A DNA stretch of 64,000 bases from Mycolicibacterium parafortuitum (GCF_010725485.1 NZ_AP022598.1:744001-808000); one strand, 5' to 3'; counted from the stretch's first letter, positions 24,449 to 33,315 are shown. Translations and numbers: made by a program. The notes: generated by a model not told the origin, from the sequence alone.

Positions 24449-26488
24449 ATGGGGTGCGTGACCGACACCCGCCCCGTTGTCCCCACGACCGACCCGTACC
24501 TCTGGCTGGAGGATGTCACCGGCGACGACGCGCTCGCCTGGGTGCGCGCCCACAACGAGCCGACGATCGCCGAACTCGGCGGGGCGCGCTTCGAGCAGAT
24601 GCGCGCCGAGGCGCTCGAGGTCCTCGACACCGATGCCCGCATCCCGTATGTGCGCAGGCGCGGCGAGTACCTGTACAACTTCTGGCGCGACGCCGATCAC
24701 CAGAAGGGTGTGTGGCGGCGCACCACCCTGGAGAGCTACCGCACCGAACAGCCGGACTGGGACGTCGTGATCGACGTCGACGAGCTGGCCCGCCGCGACG
24801 GCGAGAACTGGGTGTGGGCCGGCGCCGACGTGCTGGAGCCGGACTACCACCTGGCGCTGATCAGCCTGTCCCGCGGTGGTGCCGACGCCGCGGTGGTCCG
24901 CGAGTTCGACATGCGGACAAGGATGTTCGTCGACGGCGGGTTCGAGTTGCCCGAGGCCAAGTCCCAGGTGTCCTGGGAGGACGAGAACACCGTGCTGGTC
25001 GGCACCGACTTCGGCGACGGATCGCTGACCGAGTCGGGCTACCCGCGCCTGGTGAAGCGGTGGCGGCGCGGCGAGCCGCTGTCCGCGGCCGAAACCCTGT
25101 TCAGCGGCGCCGAATCCGATGTGCTGGTCGCCGGATCGCACCACCACACGCCGGGATACGAGCGCACCCTGATCGGGCGGGCGTTCGACTTCTTCAACGA
25201 GCAGGTCTACGAACTACGCGGCGGCGAGCTTATCCGCATCGACACCCCGACCGACGCCAGCATCTCGATCCACCGGGAGTGGCTGCTGATCGAGCTGCGC
25301 ACCGAATGGACGTACGGCACGCAGAGCTATCCGGCCGGGGCGCTGCTGGCCGCCGACTACGAGCAGTTCCTCGGCGGTACAGCCGAACTGCAGGTGGTGT
25401 TCACCCCCGACGCCCACACCTGTCTGCACCACTACGCGTGGACCCGCGACCGGCTGGTGGTCGTCACGCTCGCCGACGTGGCCAGCCGCGTCGAGGTCTA
25501 CACCCCGGGGGTGTGGACCGCGGAACCGGTCACCGGGCTGCCCGAGAACACCAACACCACCATCGCCGCCGCCGATCACCTCGGTGACGAGATCTTCCTG
25601 GACTCTTCGGGTTTCGACACCCCGTCACGGTTGCTGTACGGCCCCGCCGGCGGGGACCTGGTCGAGATCAAACGGGCGCCGTCGTTCTTCGACGCCGCCG
25701 ATCTCGAGGTCACTCAGCACTTCGCGACGTCCGACGACGGCACCGCTGTGCCGTACTTTGTTGTGGGACACCGCCATCGGAAATCCCCCGGCCCGACGCT
25801 GCTCGGCGGGTACGGCGGGTTCGAGGTGGCCCGCACACCCGGATACGACGGTGTGATGGGGCGGCTGTGGCTGTCGCGCGGCGGCACCTACGTGCTGGCC
25901 AACATCCGCGGCGGCGGCGAGTACGGGCCCACGTGGCACACCCAGGCGATGCGCGACGGCCGGCATCTGGTCTACGAGGATTTCGCCGCGGTGGCACGCG
26001 ACCTGGTGGCCCGGGGCATCACCACCGTGGAGCAGCTCGGTGCGCAGGGCGGCAGCAACGGCGGCCTGCTGATGGGTGTGATGCTGACCCGGTATCCGCA
26101 ACTGTTCGGCGCGCTGGTGTGCAGCGTGCCGCTACTCGACATGAAGCGGTTCCACCTGCTACTGGCCGGGGCGTCCTGGGTGGCCGAGTACGGCGACCCC
26201 GACGATCCCGACGACTGGGCGTTCATGGCCGAATACTCGCCGTATCAGAACATCTCGACGGATAGGCGCTATCCCCCGGTGCTGATCACCACGTCGACCC
26301 GCGACGACCGGGTGCACCCCGGCCACGCCAGGAAGATGACCGCGGCGCTGGAGGCCGCCGGCCATCCGGTGCGCTACTACGAGAACATCGAGGGCGGACA
26401 CGCCGGTGCGTCGGACAATCCGCAGGTCGCGTTCCGGTCCGCACTGATCTACGAATACCTGCTGCGCACCCTGGGCGGAACGCCCTGA
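24449..26488 (+). CDS. Prolyl oligopeptidase-family (S9) serine peptidase
   Basis: A 679-residue S9A peptidase. Residues about 10-400 form the beta-propeller (starting TDPYLWLEDVTGDDALAWV, the usual S9A opening). The catalytic alpha/beta-hydrolase domain has the nucleophile elbow GGSNGGLLMG, Asp in TRDDRVHPGHARKM and His in EGGHAGA. It cleaves short peptides, probably in the cytosol since no signal peptide is seen. The ATG at 24449 follows AGAGGGA at good spacing. From memory it corresponds to Rv0457c. The palindrome at 24377-24437 lies just upstream. Confidence 0.93.
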   Translation: MGCVTDTRPVVPTTDPYLWLEDVTGDDALAWVRAHNEPTIAELGGARFEQMRAEALEVLDTDARIPYVRRRGEYLYNFWRDADHQKGVWRRTTLESYRTEQPDWDVVIDVDELARRDGENWVWAGADVLEPDYHLALISLSRGGADAAVVREFDMRTRMFVDGGFELPEAKSQVSWEDENTVLVGTDFGDGSLTESGYPRLVKRWRRGEPLSAAETLFSGAESDVLVAGSHHHTPGYERTLIGRAFDFFNEQVYELRGGELIRIDTPTDASISIHREWLLIELRTEWTYGTQSYPAGALLAADYEQFLGGTAELQVVFTPDAHTCLHHYAWTRDRLVVVTLADVASRVEVYTPGVWTAEPVTGLPENTNTTIAAADHLGDEIFLDSSGFDTPSRLLYGPAGGDLVEIKRAPSFFDAADLEVTQHFATSDDGTAVPYFVVGHRHRKSPGPTLLGGYGGFEVARTPGYDGVMGRLWLSRGGTYVLANIRGGGEYGPTWHTQAMRDGRHLVYEDFAAVARDLVARGITTVEQLGAQGGSNGGLLMGVMLTRYPQLFGALVCSVPLLDMKRFHLLLAGASWVAEYGDPDDPDDWAFMAEYSPYQNISTDRRYPPVLITTSTRDDRVHPGHARKMTAALEAAGHPVRYYENIEGGHAGASDNPQVAFRSALIYEYLLRTLGGTP

Positions 26489-26489
26489 A

Positions 26490-27143
26490 ATGGACATCGC
26501 GATGAACCCACGGTGGAAATCCCTGCTGCTGGCCGCCGCCTCGGTGGCGCTGCTGTCGACCGGGTGCGCCCACGACGTGACCGGCAGCCCGGTCGCCGCC
26601 GACGGGCAGTCCGCGACCGGCGTCGACGAGAACGAGTGCACCGTCGTCGACGCGCCGTTGGACGACATCCCGACCCGCAGCGCCACCGAACCGGTACTGC
26701 GCATTCCCGTCCCGGACGGATGGGAGCGCAACCGGATGATGGACAGCCCGGTGATCCGCTACACCATCGTGTCCACCGACCTGGTCAACGACGGCTTCTC
26801 GACCAACGCCGTCGTCACCCTCGAATCCATGCGGGGCAGCCAGCCGCCCGACGAGGTGTTCGCGTCCAACCGGGACAACCTGGTGAGCGGGCTCGGCGCC
26901 TACGGCCTGGAGGTCGAGAACAACAGCACCTGCGGACTCCCCTCGGAGACAACGTTTTACATGGCGCCCGCGATGGGTGCCGCGCCGGAGCGACCGGTCA
27001 TCATGCACGCCGTCGTCGCCGAGACCGCGGGGGCGACCTATCTGGCCACGGTGACGATCCAGACCACCGACGCCGAGAATCCGCAGTTCATCGAGGACTC
27101 ATTGGAGATCGTGGACGGCTTCCAGATGGTGGTGGGCGGCTGA
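26490..27143 (+). CDS. LpqN/LpqT-type lipoprotein
   Basis: A 217-residue lipoprotein. The signal sequence ends in the lipobox LSTGC, with the attachment Cys at about residue 26. The mature part has the mycobacterial LpqN/LpqT fold signature: a long N-terminal acidic stretch, then LRIPVPDGWERN, NAVVTLESMRG and a final beta-rich segment with FIEDSLEIVDGFQMVV. Such lipoproteins sit on the outer face of the cell membrane; their role is unclear. It starts 1 base after the peptidase stop and overlaps the next gene by 1 base, so the three genes are one operon. Confidence 0.85.
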   Translation: MDIAMNPRWKSLLLAAASVALLSTGCAHDVTGSPVAADGQSATGVDENECTVVDAPLDDIPTRSATEPVLRIPVPDGWERNRMMDSPVIRYTIVSTDLVNDGFSTNAVVTLESMRGSQPPDEVFASNRDNLVSGLGAYGLEVENNSTCGLPSETTFYMAPAMGAAPERPVIMHAVVAETAGATYLATVTIQTTDAENPQFIEDSLEIVDGFQMVVGG

Positions 27144-27463
27144 TGACGACGCTGTCCTGGGTGCTGCTGGGTGCGGGTGTGGTCGCCCTGGTCCTCGGTG
27201 CGGCCGTGCCGGGGCGCGACACCCCGACGGCTCCCAAACGCGCGGTCAAACGCCGGATCTACTGGACCGGCACCGCGGCGGGGGTGGTGCTGCTGTTCCT
27301 GTCAGGGCTGCCCGACGTGCAGAGCGCCGTCGCGTCCGCCGCCGCGGCGGCGATCCTGATGACCGGCATGGCGTACTTCCGCACCCCGCACATCAAGATC
27401 GGCGGCACCATCTACTCGGCCTACGAACCCCATCGGCGCCCCGACCCACCCCCGCCGGCGTGA
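27143..27463 (+). CDS. Small membrane protein
   Basis: A 106-residue protein with three membrane segments (about 4-22, 42-58 and 62-80), a basic loop KRAVKRRIYW between the first two, and a proline-rich C-terminal tail. It overlaps the lipoprotein stop (TGATG) and ends 13 bases from the convergent DedA gene. It is probably co-expressed with the peptidase and lipoprotein. Function unknown. Confidence 0.8.
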   Translation: MTTLSWVLLGAGVVALVLGAAVPGRDTPTAPKRAVKRRIYWTGTAAGVVLLFLSGLPDVQSAVASAAAAAILMTGMAYFRTPHIKIGGTIYSAYEPHRRPDPPPPA

Positions 27464-27476
27464 CGCCCCGCCCGCC

Positions 27477-28121
27477 TCATCCGCTCTGCGCCGGGCGCGC
27501 TTTCCTGCGCACCCGTGCGACCACGAACCAGCAGATCGCCCCGCCCAGCGCGACCATCACCACCGTCTGGAACGTCGACGCATAGGGCTCCACCCGGTGC
27601 CACTGTGACCCCAGGGCGTATCCGGCGCCGATGAACACGCTGTTCCATATCAGGCTGCCGAATGTGGTCAGCACCGTGAACACGAAGAAGTTCATCCGCT
27701 CGGTGCCGGCCGGCACCGAGATGAAGCTGCGGAAGAACGGCAGCATCCGGCCGAAGAACACACCTTTGGTGCCATGGCGCTCGAACCATCTCGCCGATCG
27801 GTCCATGTCGTCGCTGTCGATCAGCGGAACCTTGGTCATCAGCGCGCGCATCCGCTCGTGGCCCAGCCGCGCGCCGAGAAAATAGATGATCCACGCGCCG
27901 AGCACCGACCCGAGCGTGGTCCACAAGACCGCCTCCACCACGGAGAGCGTTCCGAGCCGTGCCGCGAACCCGGCCATCGGCAGGATCACCTCGCTGGGCA
28001 GCGGCGGGAACACGTTCTCCAGAAGGATGGCGAGCCCGGCGCCCGGCCCACCGAGACGATCCATCAGGTCGACCGTCCAGCCGGCGAGCCCGTCGACATC
28101 GGCCGTGTCCTGTAGCGACAA
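27477..28121 (-). CDS. DedA family membrane protein
   Basis: A 214-residue DedA/SNARE-associated (VTT-domain) membrane protein. Conserved features include ENVFPPLPSEVILPMAGFAA (about residues 35-54), the family motif FFGRMLPFFRSFISVPAGTERM (about 122-143) and four to five membrane segments. Some DedA proteins act as lipid carrier flippases or affect membrane potential. Basic C-terminus RVRRKARP. The gene is transcribed away from the small gene at 28272. Confidence 0.9.
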   Translation of the reverse strand: MSLQDTADVDGLAGWTVDLMDRLGGPGAGLAILLENVFPPLPSEVILPMAGFAARLGTLSVVEAVLWTTLGSVLGAWIIYFLGARLGHERMRALMTKVPLIDSDDMDRSARWFERHGTKGVFFGRMLPFFRSFISVPAGTERMNFFVFTVLTTFGSLIWNSVFIGAGYALGSQWHRVEPYASTFQTVVMVALGGAICWFVVARVRRKARPAQSG

Positions 28122-28191
28122 GATCTACCTTTCCCTCTCGATGCCCACCAGGGTTTCCCGGTGGGGCGGATCTCAACCCTGGCACGCCGAT

Positions 28192-28211
28192 CGCAGTACC
28201 GGACTACTGCG
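28192..28211. promoter_or_regulatory. Perfect inverted repeat CGCAGTA-N6-TACTGCG
   Basis: Two exact 7-bp arms around a 6-base spacer in the 149-base gap between the divergent DedA gene and the micropeptide gene. It looks like a dimeric regulator site; the regulator is unknown. Confidence 0.45.
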
Positions 28212-28271
28212 TCCAGGCCTGGGGCCACCGACGACGATCATGGGGAGACCCAGGTAAAGAGGAGGGTTGCC

Positions 28272-28436
28272 ATGGCGATCATGTCGCACCCGTCACAACT
28301 GATTTCCTTGGTGCACTGGAGGACTCACCATCCGCGTCACAAACACATCAAATCCGACTGGGACGTGCACGGCCACCCGCACCACTACCTCTTCATCGAG
28401 AACGCACTGCTGTCCCGGGAGATGTACCGGCTGTAG
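28272..28436 (+). CDS. Histidine-rich micropeptide (54 aa)
   Basis: A 54-residue protein beginning MAIMSHPSQL and ending ENALLSREMYRL. Nine of its residues are histidine, clustered in VHWRTHHPRHKH and DVHGHPHHYLF. A strong ribosome-binding site (AGAGGAGGG) ends 6 bases before ATG 28272, which is the main reason for calling it a gene. No signal peptide or membrane segment. The last 44 bases overlap the 3' end of the convergent membrane gene. Possible metal binding (zinc, copper, nickel) is inferred from composition. I do not recognise a named family. Confidence 0.65.
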   Translation: MAIMSHPSQLISLVHWRTHHPRHKHIKSDWDVHGHPHHYLFIENALLSREMYRL

Positions 28437-29277
28437 ACGTCCGGGCTACTCCGCCCACGACCGCCCCGAGCACACCGAGCACCACCAGCGCGACGCCGGC
28501 GATCAGCGTGCAGTTGAGCCACCAGTGCAGGCTGTCCTCGGCGTGCGCGACCATCGTCTCGGCCACCACCCGGATGGTGCCGGCGGTGCGGTTCAGCCCC
28601 ATCTCGACGTAACGGTTCGCGATCTCGATGCCGGCCCAGCCGGCCGCACCCACCAGTAACGCCGAAACACCCAGCGCGGTAAGGGCTTTACCGCGAGACC
28701 GGGCCGCAGCGAGGGTCAGCAGCGCGGCGATCGCGGTGATCGCCGCGGCTCCGATGCTGACCCACGGTCCCCAGGTGGCCAGCCAGCGCAGCTTGCCCGG
28801 CTGCAGTTCCGGGGTGTCGACGGTGATCGGGACCGTCAATGTCGGCGGCACCTGCAGATCCAGGCTGCCCAGCGTCGCCGAGAACGACGGGTCCGACAGC
28901 ATCGGTGCGACGTCGATCAGCCACTCGTCGGTGGAGTTTCCGCTCGGCACGGCGCCGGTGAACATCCACCGGTGGGCGATCCGATTGGCCTGCGCGAACT
29001 GCCCGGGGAAACCCGAGTTGCGGGTGTAGGAGTTCGCGACCTCGCTGACCAGCGCCGGGTTGAGCTGGTACCCGTTGTCGGCGCCCAGCGCGATCACCTG
29101 GTCGGTCAGCTCACCGGCCATCGCGTCCTGGAGCCTGCTGTCGGTGGCCGCCGACGCCGCCAGCGAGGCGTAGCCGTCCTCACTGATCACCGTCTGCTGA
29201 ACCCACATGGCGGGCACCGCGGCGGCCAACGCAACGGTGGTGACCAGCCACAGCAGCAGCGTGGCGAGAAACCGCAC
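28393..29277 (-). CDS. Membrane protein with large extracytoplasmic domain
   Basis: A 294-residue protein. An N-terminal membrane anchor (about residues 4-24) is followed by an extracytoplasmic region of about 150 residues, then three membrane helices (about 172-192, 198-218 and 250-275) and a polar tail. The extracytoplasmic part is helical at first (SLAASAATDSRLQDAMAGELTDQVIALG). No catalytic motif. It ends overlapping the convergent micropeptide gene by 44 bases and lies 24 bases beyond the aldehyde dehydrogenase stop, probably in the same operon. Function unknown. Confidence 0.8.
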   Translation of the reverse strand: MRFLATLLLWLVTTVALAAAVPAMWVQQTVISEDGYASLAASAATDSRLQDAMAGELTDQVIALGADNGYQLNPALVSEVANSYTRNSGFPGQFAQANRIAHRWMFTGAVPSGNSTDEWLIDVAPMLSDPSFSATLGSLDLQVPPTLTVPITVDTPELQPGKLRWLATWGPWVSIGAAAITAIAALLTLAAARSRGKALTALGVSALLVGAAGWAGIEIANRYVEMGLNRTAGTIRVVAETMVAHAEDSLHWWLNCTLIAGVALVVLGVLGAVVGGVARTSTAGTSPGTAVRSR

Positions 29278-29301
29278 GGGCGCGTCCTCCTGTCGGGCCG
29301 G

Positions 29302-30828
29302 CTACTTGGCGACGCGTTTGGGGCGGATCAGCGCCAGCTTGGTCATCAGGGTGTTCATCCGCTTCAGCGCCCTCGGCGAATTGTTGTAGTAGTTGCCTCC
29401 CGCGCCGACGTTGGTGCGCGGGGCGACCACGGTCTCGATCCGACAGTACTTGCGCAGTCCTTCGGGGCCGCCGAAGCGGGCACCGATGCCCGAGGTTTTC
29501 CACCCACCCATCGGCGCGGTGGTGCACATCAGGTTCGAGATCACGTCGTTGATGTTCACCCCGCCGCAATCCAGTTGCAGCGCAACGGCTTGCGCGCGCT
29601 CGATGTCTTTGGAGAACACGGCGGCCGACAGCCCGTACGGGCTGTCGTTGGCCAGTCGCACCGCTTCCTCGACCGAGCGGACCTTCATGATCGGCAGGGT
29701 CGGGCCGAACGTCTCCTCGGTCATGCACAGCATGGAATGGTCGACGTCGACCAGCACGGTCGGTTCGTAGAAGCTGCCGGACCCGGTTCCGCGCTTGCCG
29801 CCGGTGAGCGCGCGTGCACCCTTGGCCAGCGCGTCGGCGACGTGGCGTTCGGTGACGGCGACCTGGCCGTCGTCGATCAGCGCCCCGAACGCGGTGCCCT
29901 CCCCGGCGCCGACCGCCAGCTTGCGCACGTCGCGGACGACGGCCTCGACGAACTGGTCGTACACCTGCTCCAGGACGTAGACGCGTTCCACCGACACACA
30001 GGTCTGACCGGCGTTGAACATCGCGCCCCACACCGCGGCGTGCGCGGCGAGTTCGACGTCGGCGTCTTCGAGCACGATCATCGGATCCTTGCCGCCGAGT
30101 TCCAGGCTCACCGGGATGAGCCTGCGCGCGGCCCGTTCGGCCACCTTCGCGCCGGTCGCGCTCGACCCGGTGAACTGGATGTAGTCGGAGTTGTCGATGA
30201 CGGCCTCGGACACCGCGCGCGCCCCCTGGGCCAGCGCCAGCACGTCCGGCCCGCCGGACTCAAGCCAGCCGCGCAGCAGCAGTTCAGCGGTCAGCGGGGT
30301 GCGCTCGGACGGTTTGAGTAGCACCGCGCAGCCGGCCGCCAGCGCCCCGATGGCGTCCATCAGCGCATTGGCCACCGGATAGTTCCACGGCGCGATGATC
30401 CCGACGACCGCGCGGGGCCGGTAGTGCACGGTGATCTTCTTGATCGACAGGAACGGCAGCGCCGCGGGCCGCGGCTCCGGCGCCAGCGCCTTCTCCATCG
30501 TGCGCACGTAGTACGACGTGATCATCAGGATCAGCGGCACCTCCTGCGCGGCGTCCACCGCGGATTTGCCGGTCTCGGCGATCAGGAGATCCTCGATCTC
30601 GCCGCGGTGCCCGTCCATCCAGAGCGCGAAACGCGACAGCACCTTGGCGCGGCCTCGGGGTCCGCGGGCCTCCCACTCCCGCTGGGCGGTGCGCAGGCCG
30701 GCGGCCAGCTGGGCCACGTCGGCCGGATCGGTCCAGTGCACGGTCCCGGCGACGGCGCCGGTGGCGGGGTTGGTGATGGTTCCGGTACCGGTGAACGCGT
30801 TCGGCTGCACATCGGACGTCGTTGTCAT
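29302..30828 (-). CDS. Aldehyde dehydrogenase (succinate-semialdehyde type)
   Basis: A 508-residue aldehyde dehydrogenase. Visible features are the NAD pocket IIAPWNYPVANALMDAIGAL, the turn FTGSSATGAKVAERAA, the catalytic Glu in LELGGKDPMIV, the catalytic Cys in NAGQTCVSVERV, and GPTLPIMK. The C-terminal extension (ALKRMNTLMTKLALIRPKR) is basic and may associate with the membrane. It oxidises an aldehyde to an acid; succinate semialdehyde is likely from overall resemblance but not certain. ATG 30828 is favoured over 30837 because it forms an ATGA overlap with the upstream PAP2 gene. Confidence 0.92.
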   Translation of the reverse strand: MTTTSDVQPNAFTGTGTITNPATGAVAGTVHWTDPADVAQLAAGLRTAQREWEARGPRGRAKVLSRFALWMDGHRGEIEDLLIAETGKSAVDAAQEVPLILMITSYYVRTMEKALAPEPRPAALPFLSIKKITVHYRPRAVVGIIAPWNYPVANALMDAIGALAAGCAVLLKPSERTPLTAELLLRGWLESGGPDVLALAQGARAVSEAVIDNSDYIQFTGSSATGAKVAERAARRLIPVSLELGGKDPMIVLEDADVELAAHAAVWGAMFNAGQTCVSVERVYVLEQVYDQFVEAVVRDVRKLAVGAGEGTAFGALIDDGQVAVTERHVADALAKGARALTGGKRGTGSGSFYEPTVLVDVDHSMLCMTEETFGPTLPIMKVRSVEEAVRLANDSPYGLSAAVFSKDIERAQAVALQLDCGGVNINDVISNLMCTTAPMGGWKTSGIGARFGGPEGLRKYCRIETVVAPRTNVGAGGNYYNNSPRALKRMNTLMTKLALIRPKRVAK

Positions 30829-31406
30829 GAATTCCATGCTAGCGACGAATGTGACGCGGATCGCCGCCGAGGTTGACGCCTGTCAAGTCGGGCGACCCAG
30901 ATGGCCAGGCAAACCATGGCGCTGCCGAGGAACCATGCACCGATCACATCGGTGAAGTAGTGGTAGGACACCGCCTGCCCGACCGCGGCAAGCACCAGCA
31001 CCACGGACGCCGCGGCGACCGACCACGCCGCCGCACCGACGAGCAGCACGGCCATCGCTATCACGACCAGCGCGAGCGTGGTGTGCCCGCTCGGGTAGCA
31101 CACCGCACCTTCTTTGAGGCGGCCGAAGCTGTGCTTGGCGAGGCGGGCCGCCATCACCGCCAGAAACGGGGTGATCACGGTCGCGGCGGCCAGCCGCCAC
31201 CTCCGTTGGTGTGCCGCGACCGCGGCGACGATCCCGCACAGCGTCAACGTCACCCGGCCGTCGGTGAAGAACAGCAGCAGCCCCAGGTTTGGATGGGTGG
31301 CGCCGAGGGTCTGGAACCAGTCGTCAACCGGGGTGGAGCCCTTGCCGACCAGCAGCCCGAGCAGCACGAGACCGGCCAGGCCGACCGGCGGCCACCACCG
31401 GATCAC
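30825..31406 (-). CDS. PAP2-superfamily phosphatase, membrane bound
   Basis: A 193-residue PAP2 enzyme with about five membrane helices. The phosphatase signature is present in three parts: KHSFGRLKEG, CYPSGHTTLALV and SYHYFTDVIGAWFLG, with the two catalytic histidines. The family dephosphorylates lipid phosphates or pyrophosphates at the outer membrane face. The GTG at 31406 is inferred: it starts 5 bases after the stop of the DinB-like gene. Its own stop overlaps the aldehyde dehydrogenase start (ATGA). Longer upstream readings are antisense to other genes and were rejected. Confidence 0.85.
   Translation of the reverse strand: MIRWWPPVGLAGLVLLGLLVGKGSTPVDDWFQTLGATHPNLGLLLFFTDGRVTLTLCGIVAAVAAHQRRWRLAAATVITPFLAVMAARLAKHSFGRLKEGAVCYPSGHTTLALVVIAMAVLLVGAAAWSVAAASVVLVLAAVGQAVSYHYFTDVIGAWFLGSAMVCLAIWVARLDRRQPRRRSASHSSLAWNS
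30828..30841 (-). promoter_or_regulatory. Possible internal leaderless promoter of aldehyde dehydrogenase
   Basis: Minus strand TAGCAT, then 7 bases, then ATG at 30828. It lies inside the end of the PAP2 gene, so the dehydrogenase might be transcribed alone as well as from the operon. Confidence 0.35.
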
Positions 31407-31411
31407 CGCGT

Positions 31412-31924
31412 TCAGCGCACGAGTCCCCGGATATAGGCCGCCTGGCCGAGGTGCTGCGCGGCGTCGTCGATGACACTGACCAGCCGCACGCTGGCGGTCA
31501 CCGGTGGCGTCCATCGTTCGTCGACGATCCGGGCCAGCTCGTCGGCATCGACCGATGCGATGTACTCCAGCGACAGCTTGTGGACGGCGCGGTAGTACCC
31601 GGCGAGCAGGTCCGCCGAGGCGCGCACCTTGGCGACCTCCTCGGGAGTCTGACCGTAGCCGTGCGCCTCGCGCGGCAGGTCCAGCCCGAACCGGTCCACC
31701 CAACCGTCGCGGAACCACACCTGCTCGACACCGGCGATGTCGGCGATCTGGGCGTCCTGCATGCGCGCGGTGTGCCAGATCAGCCACGTGACGGTGTTGG
31801 CCTCGGGGCCCGGCCGGTAGTACGCGACCTCGTCGGTCAGGTTCTCGGTCAGGTCGTCGACGTGCTCGGCCAGGCGGGTGAACGAATCGCGCAGCAGTTC
31901 CCGGGCAGCTTCGATATCGGCCAT
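31412..31924 (-). CDS. DinB / mycothiol-dependent maleylpyruvate isomerase-like protein
   Basis: A 170-residue four-helix-bundle protein of the DinB/MDMPI type. A metal-binding histidine is in TWLIWHTARMQDAQI (about residue 51) and a second in DAAQHLGQAAYIRG near the C-terminus. Such proteins act as thiol-dependent (mycothiol in actinobacteria) transferases or isomerases. It starts the probable operon with PAP2 and the aldehyde dehydrogenase. The substrate is not predictable. Confidence 0.85.
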   Translation of the reverse strand: MADIEAARELLRDSFTRLAEHVDDLTENLTDEVAYYRPGPEANTVTWLIWHTARMQDAQIADIAGVEQVWFRDGWVDRFGLDLPREAHGYGQTPEEVAKVRASADLLAGYYRAVHKLSLEYIASVDADELARIVDERWTPPVTASVRLVSVIDDAAQHLGQAAYIRGLVR

Positions 31925-31933
31925 GCCGCCAAG

Positions 31934-32896
31934 CTACGCCGGGCGCGGGCGATAGGCGATGTCGTCCGTCGTGGTGCCGGGGCAGCCCGCGGTGAACGTC
32001 GTGACCACCTCCCCGCGCAGCTCCGGCAGCGCGCCGGCCGCGACGTCCGCGGGCAGCGTCAGCGTCTCGACTTCGGTCGCGACCCCGATCGACCCGTCGT
32101 CGCAGACCGCGGGCAGCGGGACCGAGCGGCGGGTGAAGGTGCCGTCGGTGACCTCGTAGACGGCCAGATACGCGTTGGTGGCGCCCGGCGCCCCCGGGAT
32201 GGCGGCCGTGGTCACGCACCGGTCCCCGGTGCGCAGGCAGTACGTCGCGACATCGCGTTCGGTGACCTGCGGCTCGCCGGCTGGGTCGCGCCGGGTCCTC
32301 GTCACGGTGTAGCCGCCGCGGAACGCCGCCGCCGCAGTGTCGGCGCGGGGCGGTTGCGCGGCCGGATCGGGCGCGGGGAATTCGGGCAGCGCGTCGCCGG
32401 CGCGCGTCATGGTCGGGGTGACCACGCTGACCGACGGGCAGTCGCCGGTGCCGATCGTCGTGACGGTCGGGGCGGGCGTCATATCCGGTGCGATCGCGAT
32501 CTCCCAGGCCGCCCACACGTCCCCGGTGAACCGTTCGCCGCGGGGCCCGGTGCAGGCGGCGCTCCCCTCGGTGAAGTTCACCATGGTCCACCGGTCGCCG
32601 GCGTAGTCGGCCGCCCGGGGATTACGCAGGGGCGCGGCGGGATCGTTCGGATCGGTGATCTCCCCGCCTGCCGCCACACACGTGTGCTCGTCGCAGGAGG
32701 ACCGGAACACCCAGCCGGACTTTCCGTCGACCAGACTCTGCGATGGCGCACCGTTGGCCACCCCGGTGCCGTCGTACTCGACGATGTAGGTGCCGTCGAG
32801 GTCGAGCACCGGCTCCAGCACGTTCGGTGCCGGTTCGCCGGATGTCGCGCAGCCGGCGAGCACCGCTACGGCAGCCAGCACCGCCGCACCACGCAC
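31934..32896 (-). CDS. Secreted lipoprotein
   Basis: A 320-residue protein with signal sequence MRGAAVLAAVAVLAGC, lipobox LAGC and lipidated Cys at residue 16. The mature part has two similar halves: LDGTYIVEYDGTG and RGGYTVTRTRRD each start a beta-rich module with paired cysteines (SSCDEHTC; YCLRTGDRC), suggesting duplicated disulfide-stabilised domains. It is anchored outside the cell. The GTG start is 6 bases after the VOC stop. Function unknown; this two-module type is common in mycobacterial lipoproteins. Confidence 0.8.
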   Translation of the reverse strand: MRGAAVLAAVAVLAGCATSGEPAPNVLEPVLDLDGTYIVEYDGTGVANGAPSQSLVDGKSGWVFRSSCDEHTCVAAGGEITDPNDPAAPLRNPRAADYAGDRWTMVNFTEGSAACTGPRGERFTGDVWAAWEIAIAPDMTPAPTVTTIGTGDCPSVSVVTPTMTRAGDALPEFPAPDPAAQPPRADTAAAAFRGGYTVTRTRRDPAGEPQVTERDVATYCLRTGDRCVTTAAIPGAPGATNAYLAVYEVTDGTFTRRSVPLPAVCDDGSIGVATEVETLTLPADVAAGALPELRGEVVTTFTAGCPGTTTDDIAYRPRPA

Positions 32897-32902
32897 TGCC
32901 CG

Positions 32903-33307
32903 CTACGCCTTCGGCCCGCCGCCGTGGAACACCGCTTCGACGTTGTTCCCGTCGGGGTCGCGCACGAACGCGCCGTAGTAGTTCTCGTGGTACTCGGGCC
33001 ATAGCCGGGGCTCGTGCAGCGGCTCGACACCGAGACTCACCGCGGTGCGGAAGAACGCCTGCACCGACTCGGGGTCCTTGGCCTTGAACGCGATGTGGAC
33101 CTCGCGGTTGGGACCGGCGGCCTCCCCGGCCGACATGTCCGCGATCCAGAATTCCGGATGACCGTCGACGCCGTAGCCGACGGCGGGTCCGAAGTCCATC
33201 ATCCGGGTGTAGCCGAGCACGCCGAGGACCTTGTCGTAGAAGGTCTTCGACGCCTCGATGTCCGCACAGTTGATTCCGAAGTGGTCGATCACGATCTCAC
33301 CGTACAT
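32903..33307 (-). CDS. Glyoxalase/VOC family protein
   Basis: A 134-residue single vicinal-oxygen-chelate domain. It opens IDHFGINCADIEASKTFYDKVLGVLGY, and metal-ligand candidates appear as His in DHFGIN, His in VHIAF and Glu in NNVEAVFHGG. ATG 33307 is chosen because the domain starts there; longer frames run into the divergent gene. The start codon is only 7 bases from that of the divergent amidohydrolase. It may be a dioxygenase, glyoxalase or resistance-type protein; the substrate is unknown. Confidence 0.88.
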   Translation of the reverse strand: MYGEIVIDHFGINCADIEASKTFYDKVLGVLGYTRMMDFGPAVGYGVDGHPEFWIADMSAGEAAGPNREVHIAFKAKDPESVQAFFRTAVSLGVEPLHEPRLWPEYHENYYGAFVRDPDGNNVEAVFHGGGPKA

Positions 33308-33315
33308 TCGGGGTA
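33303..33315 (+). promoter_or_regulatory. Leaderless promoter of the amidohydrolase, overlapping the VOC start codon
   Basis: TACATT (33303-33308), then 6 bases, then ATG at 33315. The hexamer contains the antisense of the VOC start codon (33305-33307), so polymerase bound here would sit on the first codons of the divergent gene. Confidence 0.45.

Noticed and set aside
22157..25147. 996-residue minus-strand frame
   Set aside because: Runs antisense to the flavin monooxygenase and peptidase genes, both with strong family motifs; low-complexity shadow.
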